The translations under genes were made by a program, and so were the position numbers. Below are positions 14,963-23,451 of a DNA stretch of 35,102 nucleotides, piece by piece. Source of the DNA: Candidatus Sulfotelmatobacter sp. (GTDB lineage Bacteria > Acidobacteriota > Terriglobia > Terriglobales > Acidobacteriaceae); NCBI GenBank assembly GCA_017883385.1, contig JADGNQ010000049.1, positions 1 through 35,102 on the forward strand, in the 5' to 3' direction. Positions within the stretch are counted from its first letter, which is position 1. Each line of letters starts with the position of its first letter. The notes beneath the pieces are model-generated. The model saw only the letters and a list, made by a program, of their open reading frames with translations. It was not told the DNA's origin and ran no database searches.

Positions 14963-15208
14963 GTCATGCTGAGCGGAGTCGTGAGGATCGCGCAGCGATC
15001 CTCACGGCGGAGTCGAAGCATCCCTACCCTTACCCGACTCCATCGACAGGTACCAGTCTTTCGCTAGATCCAGCCACTGCGGATTCCGATTTTTGTTGAG
15101 GGGGACATAATTTGCCAGTTCCGTTCCCAGAGGGAACGGGCGGGAGTAGGGATGCTTCGACTACGAACGAGCAGCGCTTTGCGCTGCTCGTTCTTCGCTC
15201 AGCATGAC
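14963..15208. repeat. Inverted pair of family A modules
   Basis: Module 1 (14963-15028) runs GTCATGCTGAGCGGAGTC, an 11-bp stem GTGAGGATCGC-GCA-GCGATCCTCAC, then GGAGTCGAAGCATCCCTA. Module 2 (15146-15208) is inverted: TAGGGATGCTTCGACTAC, a 13-bp stem GAACGAGCAGCGC/GCGCTGCTCGTTC, then CTTCGCTCAGCATGAC. A third hairpin, CCGTTCCC-AGA-GGGAACGG (15121-15139), lies between them. It sits between the convergent DUF2911 and M13 peptidase genes and may serve as their terminator. Confidence 0.9.
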
Positions 15209-15243
15209 AAGACGTCCGGGACTGGACGCCAGAACAAGTCCAC

Positions 15244-17406
15244 CTACCAGACGCGGCAGGCGTTGGCTCTGACCATCTTCTGGCCGGCCTTGCAGCCGAA
15301 GGCTTGCTGGAATTCCGACAGGTTCGACAGAACGTTATCGATGCGGAACACCGGCATGGAATGCGGGTCGGTGGTGACGATCACGCGCGTGATCTCCGGG
15401 CGCACGTTCGCGCACCACGAATACGCGTTCGACAGGAAGAAGCGCTGGCGGTAGGTCCAGCCGTCCGAACCTTTGTCCTCCAACGATTTGCCCTGCTGCT
15501 TCAGCGCAGCTTCGAGCGCGTTCAGAGCGAGGCGAATGCCACCGTTGTCGGCAGTGTCTTCGCCCTGGGTGAGCAGGCCGTTCTGCTTGACGCCGGCGCC
15601 CGCGTCGGGCACATCCTGCGTGTACTCATCGGAGATGCACTTGCCGCGTTCGTCGTACTGCTTGCCGTCCTCGGCGGTCCACCAGTCGCGCAGGTTGCCA
15701 TGAGCGTCGAACTTGCGGCCCTCGTCGTCGAAGCCGTGGATGATCTCGTGTCCAATGACCATGCCGATGGCGCCATAGTTTACGGAGTCGTCCATCTTCG
15801 GATCGAAGAACGGCGGCTGCAGAATGCCAGCGGGGAAATTGATGGTGTTCAACTGCGGATCGTAGTAAGCGTTGATAGTGGGCGGAGTCATGGTCCACTC
15901 GGCGCGATCGACCGGCTTGCCGACCTTGGCGACCCAGCGCTCGAATTCGAACGAGGTAGCCTGGGCGACGTTGTGCAGATAGCTGTCTCGCGTGATGGCC
16001 ACGCTGGAGTAGTCGTGCCAGTGCGAGGGATAGCCGATCTTGTCCTCGATTCCCTTCAGCTTGGTAATGGCTTGGGTTTTCGTCTCGCCGGACATCCAAC
16101 TGAGGCTTTGCACGTCGGCACTCAGGGCGGTTTCGATCGAGTGCACCATCTGGATGGTCCGGGCTCTGCTCTCGGGCGGGAAGGCGCGGTCGACATAAGC
16201 CTGGCCAAGGGCATCGCCCAGATCGCGGTCGGCCGCGTTGACGCAACGCCTCCAGCGCGGCCGCTGCTGTTCGGCGCCAGCGAGGGTGCGGGCGAAGAAG
16301 TCGAAATTCTCATCGACCACTGCCTTACTTAGTAGCGGAGCTGAGCGATGAATTACCTGCCAGCGCATGTAGGCCTGCCAGTGATCGAGCGGATGATCTG
16401 CGATCAGTTTCTCTTCGGCGCGGAAGAAGGCGGGCGAGGTGACGATGTAATGCTCGCTGGCCGGAGCCTTCACCGCTTTCAGATACGCGTCCCAGTCGAT
16501 CGACGGCGTGAGTGCGCGCACCTGGGCCACAGTCATCTTGTTGTTGATGTTTTTGGGATCGCGGCGCGTAACGTTGTCCATTTGCGCCTGCGCCATCCCG
16601 GTTTCGAGTTCGATGACCGCGCCGGCATCGGAATCCGCCTGGGCTTCTGATTCTCCCGCCAGAACGAACATCTTCTGCACGTGGGCGCGATATTTCTTGA
16701 GAAGCTCTTTCGACTTGTCGTCGGTTTTCAGGTAGTAGTCGCGGCTTGGTAGGCTCAACCCGCCCTGGTCAATCTGTGCCACAACCTTGGAAGCATCGTC
16801 GTAATCCTGTTGTCCGGTGAAACCGAAGAACGCCGAGTCCGTCTGGTTGTCCCCGTACTGCCAGGCCCCGGGGGACAGATGGTGCAGATGAGCGATCTCC
16901 AGCGTGATGTCTTTCTTGGATTTCAGGGCGGCGATGCGCTCCAGTTCCGGTTGCAGGGGCTTCAATCCGGAGGCTTCAATGCCGCTTTCGTCCATGCACG
17001 CGGCGTAGTAGTCGCCAATCTTCTGATGGACGGCGGTGCGCTTGGGATCGTTGGCGCTGGTGCCTTCCAGAGTTTCGCGCAGCAAGTTCTCGTTCCACAA
17101 TTGCAGGCCGCTTCCCGTGCTCCAGTAGACCTGATCCGCAGGAATCGGATTGGCGGTCAGCCACTTGTTGCACGCGTATTTATAGAAGTCATTGCAGGGG
17201 TCGAGCGTCTTGTCGACCAGATTGGGATCGAAATGCTCAAGCTTAGTGGCTTTGCCTTCATCGCCAGAGGCGCCGCCGGCGGCTAGAACCGAGTTGGCAG
17301 GAATCGTCTGGACAGACAGGCTTTGGGCAGACAAGACTTGGCTAGACAGCGCTGCGCACATGGTCAAGCTCAACGCGAACGCAGATGTAAACCGGGAGAT
17401 GGGCAT
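15244..17406 (-). CDS. Secreted M13-family zinc metallopeptidase (neprilysin/PepO type)
   Basis: About 720 residues from the preferred start. M13 peptidases are zinc endopeptidases cutting small peptides. The zinc site HEIIH sits in MVIGHEIIHGFDDEGRKFD, with the downstream ligand region GEDTADNGGIRLAL (Glu/Asp of ExxAD form). Other hallmarks are DPCNDFYKYACNKWL near the N-terminus, RWRRCVNAADRDLGDALGQA, NAYYDPQLNTINFPAGILQP, and the C-terminal CRVW. The frame is open to 17538, but the ATG at 17406 starts a standard signal peptide (MPISRFTSAFALSLTMCAAL) and has AGAGG 4 bases upstream, so it is preferred; the extra 44 codons look non-coding. Length and motifs are normal for bacterial members. 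Confidence 0.92.
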   Translation of the reverse strand: MPISRFTSAFALSLTMCAALSSQVLSAQSLSVQTIPANSVLAAGGASGDEGKATKLEHFDPNLVDKTLDPCNDFYKYACNKWLTANPIPADQVYWSTGSGLQLWNENLLRETLEGTSANDPKRTAVHQKIGDYYAACMDESGIEASGLKPLQPELERIAALKSKKDITLEIAHLHHLSPGAWQYGDNQTDSAFFGFTGQQDYDDASKVVAQIDQGGLSLPSRDYYLKTDDKSKELLKKYRAHVQKMFVLAGESEAQADSDAGAVIELETGMAQAQMDNVTRRDPKNINNKMTVAQVRALTPSIDWDAYLKAVKAPASEHYIVTSPAFFRAEEKLIADHPLDHWQAYMRWQVIHRSAPLLSKAVVDENFDFFARTLAGAEQQRPRWRRCVNAADRDLGDALGQAYVDRAFPPESRARTIQMVHSIETALSADVQSLSWMSGETKTQAITKLKGIEDKIGYPSHWHDYSSVAITRDSYLHNVAQATSFEFERWVAKVGKPVDRAEWTMTPPTINAYYDPQLNTINFPAGILQPPFFDPKMDDSVNYGAIGMVIGHEIIHGFDDEGRKFDAHGNLRDWWTAEDGKQYDERGKCISDEYTQDVPDAGAGVKQNGLLTQGEDTADNGGIRLALNALEAALKQQGKSLEDKGSDGWTYRQRFFLSNAYSWCANVRPEITRVIVTTDPHSMPVFRIDNVLSNLSEFQQAFGCKAGQKMVRANACRVW

Positions 17407-17605
17407 AGATCCTCTTTTTGGGGAACTCATGGATGGTAGATCGAACAAAACAGGCCGGTAGAAGTTACGCATATGGGCAGGAGCAGGCTTCGTACGAAAG
17501 GGGCCGAAGGGACGCACTCCAGCCCGACCAAGCAACATACTACAGACGGATAGCGTAGCGGGAGGTTAGCGGCAAATTGTCACGAATCTGTGACATGATA
17601 GGAGC

Positions 17606-17761
17606 ATGAAGAAACAAGCGTCCGATCAGTACTCGCATGACCGCCGTTATCAGGAGCGGAAACGTGCCGAAGCGGCGAAGCAACCTCCCAAGAAGAAAAC
17701 CGCCAATGAGGGCGTCAGTCAAGCGGCCGCCCTACCCGCCAAAGAGGCGACGAAGGAATAG
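17606..17761 (+). CDS. Small basic hypothetical protein, 51 aa
   Basis: A 51-residue, highly charged, Lys/Arg/Glu/Ala-rich protein (starting MKKQASDQYSHDRRYQERKR), likely disordered or a single helix. A GGAG lies almost against the ATG, closer than normal. The codon pattern is protein-like, and the ORF fills the gap between the divergent peptidase start and the ppc end. Function is unknown; it could be a small conserved lineage protein or a chance ORF. Confidence 0.5.
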   Translation: MKKQASDQYSHDRRYQERKRAEAAKQPPKKKTANEGVSQAAALPAKEATKE

Positions 17762-17767
17762 CGGGGA

Positions 17768-17853
17768 ATTTTAGATTGTAGATTTCAGATTGCAGATTGA
17801 TGTCGATTCCCGTAGATGTCGGGTCTCCAATCTAAAATCAACAATCTGAAATT
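17768..17853. repeat. Heptameric inverted repeat (AGATTG type), intergenic
   Basis: Left arm with TTTAGATTG, TAGATTTCAGATTG units and right arm CAATCTAAAATC, AACAATCTGAAATT form a long hairpin about 35 bases apart. Same family as the insertion in dnaE2 at 6399-6473. It lies immediately after the ppc stop. Confidence 0.85.
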
Positions 17854-17859
17854 GTCTTC

Positions 17860-20643
17860 CTATCCGGTGTTATGTAAGCCCGCCGCGATTCCGTTGATGG
17901 TCGCGCCCAGCGGATACTCCAGTTCCGAACTCTGCTCCCCGCTCTGCTTGCGCCGCAAGAGCTCCACCTGAATCAGGCTCATGGGATCCACGTATGGATT
18001 GCGCAGGCGGATGGAGCGCGCGAGCACCCGATTGCGGCCCAGCAATTCGCGCTGACCGGTGAGGCGGAGAATCATGTGCCGGGAACGCAGGAACTCTTCT
18101 TCCAGCATGGAGAAAACGCGCTTCCGCAGAGCCGCATCCTTGACCAATCCGGAATAGAGGCTCGCGATGCCGAGATCAGCTTTGGCCATGCCCAACTCAA
18201 CATTGCGGATGAGCTCTGCGAACACAGGGAAGCCGCGCGTGATCTGGCGCAGGAGTTGTTCGTGCCCGGGGCCGCTTTTCGCGAATTTTTCCAGAGCGTG
18301 GCCCACGCCAAACCAGGCGGGAACGGCGTGGCGGCTCTGCATCCAGCCGAAAACCCATGGGATGGCTCGCAGGTCTTCGAGCCGCCGTCCTTTACTGCGC
18401 CGGGAGGGTCGCGAGCCGATGCGCGCCGTCTCCAGCTCATTGACCGGAGTCGCCTGCTCGAAATATTCGAGCACGTCGGGGTTGTCGGCGATCTCGCGGC
18501 GATAGACGCGGTAGGCCTCCTGCGACATCTCCTCGACGGCTTCTTCCCAGCGGGCAGGGTGCGCGGATTGCTCTCCCTCGGGTCGCGTAAGCGCTTCGAG
18601 ACTGGCCGCGATCATCAGCTCCAGATTCCATTCCGCAAGCACCGGGTCGGAGTATTTCCAATTGAGCACCTCGCCCTGTTCCGTGACGCGAATGTGGCCG
18701 GAAAAACATCCGGGCGGCTGGGCGAGGATGGCGGCATGAGTGGGGCCTCCACCGCGGCCTACGGTGCCACCGCGCCCATGAAACAGGCTGAGCTTCACTC
18801 CGTATTCCTGCGCCGCATGATGCAACTCGCGATGAGCCTTGTAAAGTTCCCAGGTGCTGGTGAGCATGCCGCCATCTTTGTTGGAATCGGAGTAGCCGAG
18901 CATAACTTCCTGCCAGCGCCCCCAGGAATCGAGCAGAGGTTGATACTCGGGATCGCTCCAGAGGCGGCGCATGACGCCGCCTGCGGCGCGCAGCGAGTCG
19001 ATGGATTCGAAAAGAGGCACCGGCATCAAACCCGGGTCGTCGCCTGATCCGGCAACCTGAACCCCTCCGATTTTCGCGAGCCGGACCACAGCCAGCACGT
19101 CATCCTCGGATTCTGCGCCACTAATGATGTAGTGGCGAATGGATTGGGCGGGATATGTGCGCTTCAGCTTGGCGATGGCGTGAAAGGTTTCGAGAAGTTC
19201 GCGACTCTCGGCGGAGTTTGTACTGCGCTCGGGATTAGGCCCAAGTTCCTCGATGACCCGCGCATGTACGCGGGCATGCTGGCGAATGTCGAGAGTATGC
19301 AGGTGAAAGCCGAAAGTGCGCACCTTGCGCAGCAGCGAACCGACATAGGCGTTGGCCAGCCGTTCTCCACGGTGGGCCTGCAAGCTGTCGCGCACCACCA
19401 GGAGATCGTCTTCGAACTCTGCCGCGCTCGCATAGGCGCCGGGAGCGTCCACGGCCTCGCGGCTCTGTCGCAGCCTGTGAAATATGTATGACAAGAAGCG
19501 GCGATAACTCTCAGACGTGTTATGCGGCCCCCACGCCAAATGCACCCCGGGAATCGTGCGCTCGTAGTGCTTCACGCGGGCGAGCAGTTTTTCCGAAAAG
19601 CCTGTCTGCCGGCGCGACGAGCTGAGACGATCGCTCAGGGACTCCACATCGTAGAGATACTCGCGCAGGATCACGCCACGGGCCATCTCCAGCGCGTCAC
19701 GAATATAGGCCGGCGTCACCAGGGGGTTGCCGTCGCGGTCTCCGCCAATCCACGAGCCAAACTGCACGAGGTTGAGGAGGGCGACTTCGTCGAGTTCGAG
19801 GCCATAGGTATCGCGAAACGATTCCTCCACCTCGGCATAGATCTTCGGCAGGGCGTCGAACATCGAAAGCCGGAAATATCGCAGGCCCATGCGGATTTCA
19901 TCATCGACCGTCGGCTTCGCCATGCGCACTTCGTCGGTTTGCCACAGGGAGGTGACTTCCGCGCGAATGTTGTTTTCACAGTATTCCGCTTCTTCCGCCG
20001 TAAGCGGCAGGCGGTCGAGCCGTTCCAGTTGTTGCGCGATGCGGCGCCGCTTCAGCAGCACGGTTTGCCGCGCGACCTCGGTGGGATGGGCAGTGAAGAC
20101 GGGGGTGATCGCAATCCGGCGCAGAGCGGCGGCAGCATCGTCAGCCGAAATGCCTGCCTCTTTCATCCGCAGCAGCGTTCCGCGAAACGACCCCGGGAGC
20201 GGTGGATGTTCGCGGTCCAACTTGCCCGCCCGTCGCCGGCGCTTGCGATGGTTGGTCTCCGCCAGATTGGTCAGCTCGAAATACGTCGCGAAGGCCTTGG
20301 TGACCTGGTAGGCGCGCGCCAAATCCATCCCGGAAATCAGTTCCCGGGCCTTAAGCATGAGTTCAGGTGTTGGGGCCTGCGGACTGTGCCTCACGGTTTC
20401 CCGATGCTCGATGAGCAGTCGCCGCAACTCTTCCACCGACTCGAACAACTCCTGCCCCACCTGCTCAACGAGTACTTGTCCCAGCACGGCACCGAGCGAG
20501 CGCACGTCTCTTCGCAGCGGATGATCCTTCGCGGGTTCGTCCGAGTGCGCAGTGAGTTCGGCCAGCCGCGCGTTCTGGTCGTCGGCTTTCCACAGCGGCT
20601 TGGGCTTGCTCGTGGCCATAAGAGTAAGGATGTAGGACAGCAT
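17860..20643 (-). CDS. ppc: Phosphoenolpyruvate carboxylase
   Basis: A 927-residue cytosolic enzyme that carboxylates PEP with bicarbonate to oxaloacetate, refilling the TCA cycle. The catalytic His lies in VFTAHPTEV (residues 182-190). The second signature is GYSDSNKDGGMLTSTWELYK with the Arg/Gly loop FHGRGGTVGRGGGPTHAAIL. The C-terminus ends GLHNTG, close to the usual QNTG end required for allostery. Full length for the family, no insertions. The frame begins at 20643, but the ATG at 20619 (MATSKPKPLWK) is an equally plausible start; neither has a strong ribosome site. A family A repeat pair lies upstream (20695-20908) and a heptamer repeat downstream. Confidence 0.96.
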   Translation of the reverse strand: MLSYILTLMATSKPKPLWKADDQNARLAELTAHSDEPAKDHPLRRDVRSLGAVLGQVLVEQVGQELFESVEELRRLLIEHRETVRHSPQAPTPELMLKARELISGMDLARAYQVTKAFATYFELTNLAETNHRKRRRRAGKLDREHPPLPGSFRGTLLRMKEAGISADDAAAALRRIAITPVFTAHPTEVARQTVLLKRRRIAQQLERLDRLPLTAEEAEYCENNIRAEVTSLWQTDEVRMAKPTVDDEIRMGLRYFRLSMFDALPKIYAEVEESFRDTYGLELDEVALLNLVQFGSWIGGDRDGNPLVTPAYIRDALEMARGVILREYLYDVESLSDRLSSSRRQTGFSEKLLARVKHYERTIPGVHLAWGPHNTSESYRRFLSYIFHRLRQSREAVDAPGAYASAAEFEDDLLVVRDSLQAHRGERLANAYVGSLLRKVRTFGFHLHTLDIRQHARVHARVIEELGPNPERSTNSAESRELLETFHAIAKLKRTYPAQSIRHYIISGAESEDDVLAVVRLAKIGGVQVAGSGDDPGLMPVPLFESIDSLRAAGGVMRRLWSDPEYQPLLDSWGRWQEVMLGYSDSNKDGGMLTSTWELYKAHRELHHAAQEYGVKLSLFHGRGGTVGRGGGPTHAAILAQPPGCFSGHIRVTEQGEVLNWKYSDPVLAEWNLELMIAASLEALTRPEGEQSAHPARWEEAVEEMSQEAYRVYRREIADNPDVLEYFEQATPVNELETARIGSRPSRRSKGRRLEDLRAIPWVFGWMQSRHAVPAWFGVGHALEKFAKSGPGHEQLLRQITRGFPVFAELIRNVELGMAKADLGIASLYSGLVKDAALRKRVFSMLEEEFLRSRHMILRLTGQRELLGRNRVLARSIRLRNPYVDPMSLIQVELLRRKQSGEQSSELEYPLGATINGIAAGLHNTG

Positions 20644-20694
20644 AAACGACGCGAGGGAAAGGCGTGACGAAAAGAGCGTATGGAGTCATCGGCT

Positions 20695-20908
20695 GTCATC
20701 CTGGGCGCAGAGGCTGGACCGCGAAGCGGACCAGACTCGGAGTCGAAGGATCCGTAGTCGCTCGCAGCCACATGGACGTGGAAGGGAGTTCTCTTGGACC
20801 CGCGATTTGAAGGAGAACTCCCTGAATCGGGGAGTTGAATCCGGAGGTAGGGATCCTTCGACTGCGTTATCGTCCGCCTTCGCGGACGATAACTTCGCTC
20901 AGGACGAC
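20695..20908. repeat. Inverted pair of family A modules between ppc and the response regulator
   Basis: Module 1 (20695-20757): GTCATCCTGGGCGCAGAG, stem CTGGACCGC-GAA-GCGGACCAG with one mismatch, then GGAGTCGAAGGATCCGTAG. Module 2 (20848-20908), inverted: TAGGGATCCTTCGACTGC, 12-bp stem GTTATCGTCCGC/GCGGACGATAAC, then TTCGCTCAGGACGAC. The middle holds further hairpins (GGGAGTTCTC with GAGAACTCCC). The layout is the same as at 14963-15208. Confidence 0.9.
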
Positions 20909-20958
20909 ATACAGAAGGAGTTGCGTCGCGACTGACCGCGCAGCGAGCACGCGTCTGT

Positions 20959-21711
20959 TTATCTAGGCACTTCGAAGCGGTAGCCAATGCCGCGTAGCGT
21001 CTTCAGGTATTGCGGATGGCGGGGATCCGGTTCGATCTTCTCGCGGAGTCGCCGGATGTACACGTCGATGGATCGCGGTGTAACGAACGGCGTCTCTTTC
21101 CACACCGCATCGAGCAGTTGATCCCGCGACAGGACGCGACCGCGATGCGTGGCCAGATACTCCAGCAGGCGGAATTCGCGAACTGTGGTGAGGACATTGC
21201 GACCCTGCACTTGCACGGTCATGGACGAGACGTCAATTTCCAGCTCGCCGAGTCGCAGCACCTCGCTGGCCACCGGAGCTTGGCCTAGTCCGCGCAGTAC
21301 GCTGCGGATGCGGGCCACGAGTTCGCGCGGGCTGAAGGGCTTGGTGATGTAGTCGTCCCCGCCCAGTTCCAGTCCCTTGACGCGGTCCGCCTCGCCCGTC
21401 TTGGCGGTGAGAAAGATGACAGGAGTCGCGGAAAGGACCGGCGTCTGGCGGATGTGGCGGCAAAGTTCGAAACCATCCGTGCCGGGCAACATCACGTCGA
21501 GCAGGAACAGGGCCGGCATTTCCCGCACTGCTTCGATGAGCAGCGAAGCCCCGCTCACAAAGCTCTGCACCTCGAACCCCGCCGCCTGCAGATTGTGCGA
21601 GATGAGGCGGGCGATGTCCTCCTCGTCCTCCACCACAAAGATGACCGGGCGGACGGACTCAGTCCGACCATTGCCCCCGGTCCGTTCGTATGATTCGGCT
21701 GGCAGGTGCAT
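20959..21711 (-). CDS. OmpR/PhoB-family response regulator
   Basis: A 250-residue two-component regulator. The receiver (about 22-137) has the acidic pair in VVEDEED, phospho-acceptor Asp72 in LFLLDVMLPG and the conserved Lys124 in YITKPFSPREL. The winged-helix DNA-binding domain (about 150-250) has LTTVREFRLLEYLATHRGRV, RDQLLDAVW and SIDVYIRRLREKIEPD, then GIGYRF. Being directly downstream of phoU suggests a PhoB-like phosphate-starvation regulator, but no phoR or pst gene is in the window, so the symbol is withheld. The 323-base gap to phoU contains a large heptamer repeat. No strong ribosome site precedes the ATG. Confidence 0.9.
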   Translation of the reverse strand: MHLPAESYERTGGNGRTESVRPVIFVVEDEEDIARLISHNLQAAGFEVQSFVSGASLLIEAVREMPALFLLDVMLPGTDGFELCRHIRQTPVLSATPVIFLTAKTGEADRVKGLELGGDDYITKPFSPRELVARIRSVLRGLGQAPVASEVLRLGELEIDVSSMTVQVQGRNVLTTVREFRLLEYLATHRGRVLSRDQLLDAVWKETPFVTPRSIDVYIRRLREKIEPDPRHPQYLKTLRGIGYRFEVPR

Positions 21712-21840
21712 TCTTTCGCTTCAGACTACCCACGAAGTCCAAGCTTCTTCCGAGTTACAAGGACGTATGGAAAGACTCTATTGGGCAAATGTTGCGCGAA
21801 TGTTTCTCGATTGTTAACGAACGATGAATTTGTGAGGAAA

Positions 21841-22030
21841 GTTCTCAGTTCCCAGTTCCCAGTTCTCAGTTCCGAACCGAATCGTCGATCGCTGTTTTGT
21901 GAGACCAGGGGATTGGGCTTGACAGTCGGGCGGGCAGGGTTTTGCCTCTTCTGAGAACTGAGAACTGAGAACTGAGAACTGAGAACTGAGAACTGAGAAC
22001 TGAGAACTGAGAACTGAGAACTGAGAACTG
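21841..22030. repeat. Heptameric (TGAGAAC)n array with inverted arm between phoU and the response regulator
   Basis: The right arm (21951-22030) is about 11 nearly perfect copies of the 7-bp unit CTGAGAA. The left arm (21841-21873) holds complementary units (GTTCTCAGTTCCCAGTTC). The 77 bases between are unique. A long array of perfect 7-bp units is prone to slippage, so copy number probably varies between strains. Confidence 0.92.
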
Positions 22031-22034
22031 CCCC

Positions 22035-22784
22035 TCAGTTCGCCGCTTTCTTCTTGGGCGCATGCCGCAGGCTGCGGCCTTCGATCAGGCTGTAGAGATC
22101 TTCGGCCAGGTTGGTAGTGTGATCTCCAGCGCGTTCCAGAGCCTGCGCCATGAGCAGCACTTCAAAGCCGGAAGAGTCGCCCTGCGCCACGGTTTCCGCC
22201 AGATGCTTCTGGAACAAGGCATGACACACGCGGTCGATCTCCTTATCCATTTGCAGCACCTTGCGGGCGCACTCGAGATCGAGAGTGGAGAAGCCTGTGT
22301 GCATCAGATCGAGCATCTCGCGCAGCACAGATGACATTTCCACGAGTTGTCGCACATCGGAAGCGGCCATCTTTGAGGTTCTGGATTGCATCCGCATCGC
22401 CACGCTCATCACCAGGTCTCCGATGCGCTCCAGGTCGGTCGTTGACTTCAGACTGGAAAGCAATTGGCGGGCCCGCGCTTCGTTCACCCGCGTGATGGCC
22501 GCCGGCAACCGCTCGTCAATCTGTCGCTCGATCAGGTCGAGTTCCTTTTCGCAATCCTTGATGGCCAGGAAGGCCATGCGGGAAGAATGGGTGAGCAGGT
22601 CGCGGACGTTGAACGCGGCATCACGCGCGATAAGGCAGGCCTTCAGGGCGAGGCTTGCCAGATCGTCCGCCCCACCCAGTTTCGCCTCCGCCGGGGAGGT
22701 TGCTGCCGCTCCCTTGCGGGGACGCGGGCGGACGGGCGCTTCCACTTGCCTTTCGTTTCGCGGTGGTGGCGCTTTGCGTGGCAC
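22035..22784 (-). CDS. phoU: Phosphate-signalling protein PhoU
   Basis: A 249-residue protein with two PhoU helical-bundle repeats. It represses the Pho regulon by linking the Pst transporter to PhoR when phosphate is plentiful. Signatures are DLASLALKACLIARDAAFNV with VRDLLTHSSRMAFLAIKDCE in the first half and ERIGDLVMSVAMRM plus ERAGDHTTNLAEDLYSLIEG (metal-binding type ExxxD motifs) in the second. It starts at a GTG. The first 38 residues are a Pro/Arg-rich tail not part of the fold, so the true start might be different, although no ATG is near. It is followed by the PhoB-like regulator after a repeat-filled gap. Confidence 0.92.
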   Translation of the reverse strand: MPRKAPPPRNERQVEAPVRPRPRKGAAATSPAEAKLGGADDLASLALKACLIARDAAFNVRDLLTHSSRMAFLAIKDCEKELDLIERQIDERLPAAITRVNEARARQLLSSLKSTTDLERIGDLVMSVAMRMQSRTSKMAASDVRQLVEMSSVLREMLDLMHTGFSTLDLECARKVLQMDKEIDRVCHALFQKHLAETVAQGDSSGFEVLLMAQALERAGDHTTNLAEDLYSLIEGRSLRHAPKKKAAN

Positions 22785-22949
22785 TTGAGATCAGGGAATC
22801 TGTCGTGGCCCCGTCCGGAAACTCCGGGCGCCACCCAATGCAAGCAGTCTAGTCCTGAAATGTGAAAGGATCATTACAGCGTTTGCCGGGGATAGCGCCA
22901 CGGACTACATTGTAGAGTCGCGCTAAAACGGGCGACGGAGGGCGGTTTT

Positions 22950-23420
22950 GTGAATCTTGCTGACTATATGCGCCGCGAGTTCTCCTACGATGAGTGGGCC
23001 AATCGCGAGGTTCTGGCCGCGATACGAGCTGCCGGCAACGCGAACGAGAGGTCGCTGCAGCTCATGGCACACATTCTTGCCGCTGAGCAGGTCTGGCTTG
23101 ATCGGCTGAAACAGCAGCCGCAAAGCGTCCCCGTGTGGCCGAAGCCCGATATTGGGCAGTGCGAAGCGCAAGCCGCCGAAATGGGTGGGCGGTGGCTCGA
23201 GTTCCTCGATCTGATCACCGCGGGCGACGTTTCTCAGTCGATTTCCTACAAGAACAGCAAGGGCGAAGAGTGGACCAGCACCATTGTCGACGTTCTGACT
23301 CACGTGGTGATGCACTCGGCCTATCATCGTGGGCAGATTGCCAGCCATATGCGCGCCAGCGGACAGACGCCCGCCTATACCGACTTTATTCACGGCGTGC
23401 GCCAGGGGTTGGTAAAGTAG
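22950..23420 (+). CDS. DinB-family four-helix protein
   Basis: A 156-residue protein of the DinB/YfiT-like metalloenzyme superfamily, cytosolic. The conserved metal-binding His pattern is visible: His in LMAHILAAEQVWLDRL (first), then HVVMHSAYHRGQIA (second and third). Members include bacillithiol or mycothiol S-transferases and many of unknown role; the name comes from a DNA-damage-induced Bacillus gene but no damage function is implied. It uses a GTG start with GGAGG about 8 bases upstream. It is the first gene of a plus-strand run with the methyltransferase that follows 31 bases later. Confidence 0.88.
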   Translation: MNLADYMRREFSYDEWANREVLAAIRAAGNANERSLQLMAHILAAEQVWLDRLKQQPQSVPVWPKPDIGQCEAQAAEMGGRWLEFLDLITAGDVSQSISYKNSKGEEWTSTIVDVLTHVVMHSAYHRGQIASHMRASGQTPAYTDFIHGVRQGLVK

Positions 23421-23451
23421 CTGGTCCAGTAGAAGAACAGAGGAATCACCA

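Noticed and set aside
15304-16332. 342-codon plus-strand ORF opposite the M13 peptidase
   Set aside because: Shadow of the peptidase frame; the opposite strand has zinc site and C-terminal motif.
19522-20667. 381-codon plus-strand ORF opposite ppc
   Set aside because: It is antisense to the well-supported ppc gene, with a composition (many His/Arg/Gly) expected from a shadow frame in GC-rich DNA.
21951-22030. Could the regular array be a CRISPR?
   Set aside because: The unit is 7 bases with no spacers between copies, and there are no cas genes. It is a simple tandem repeat.
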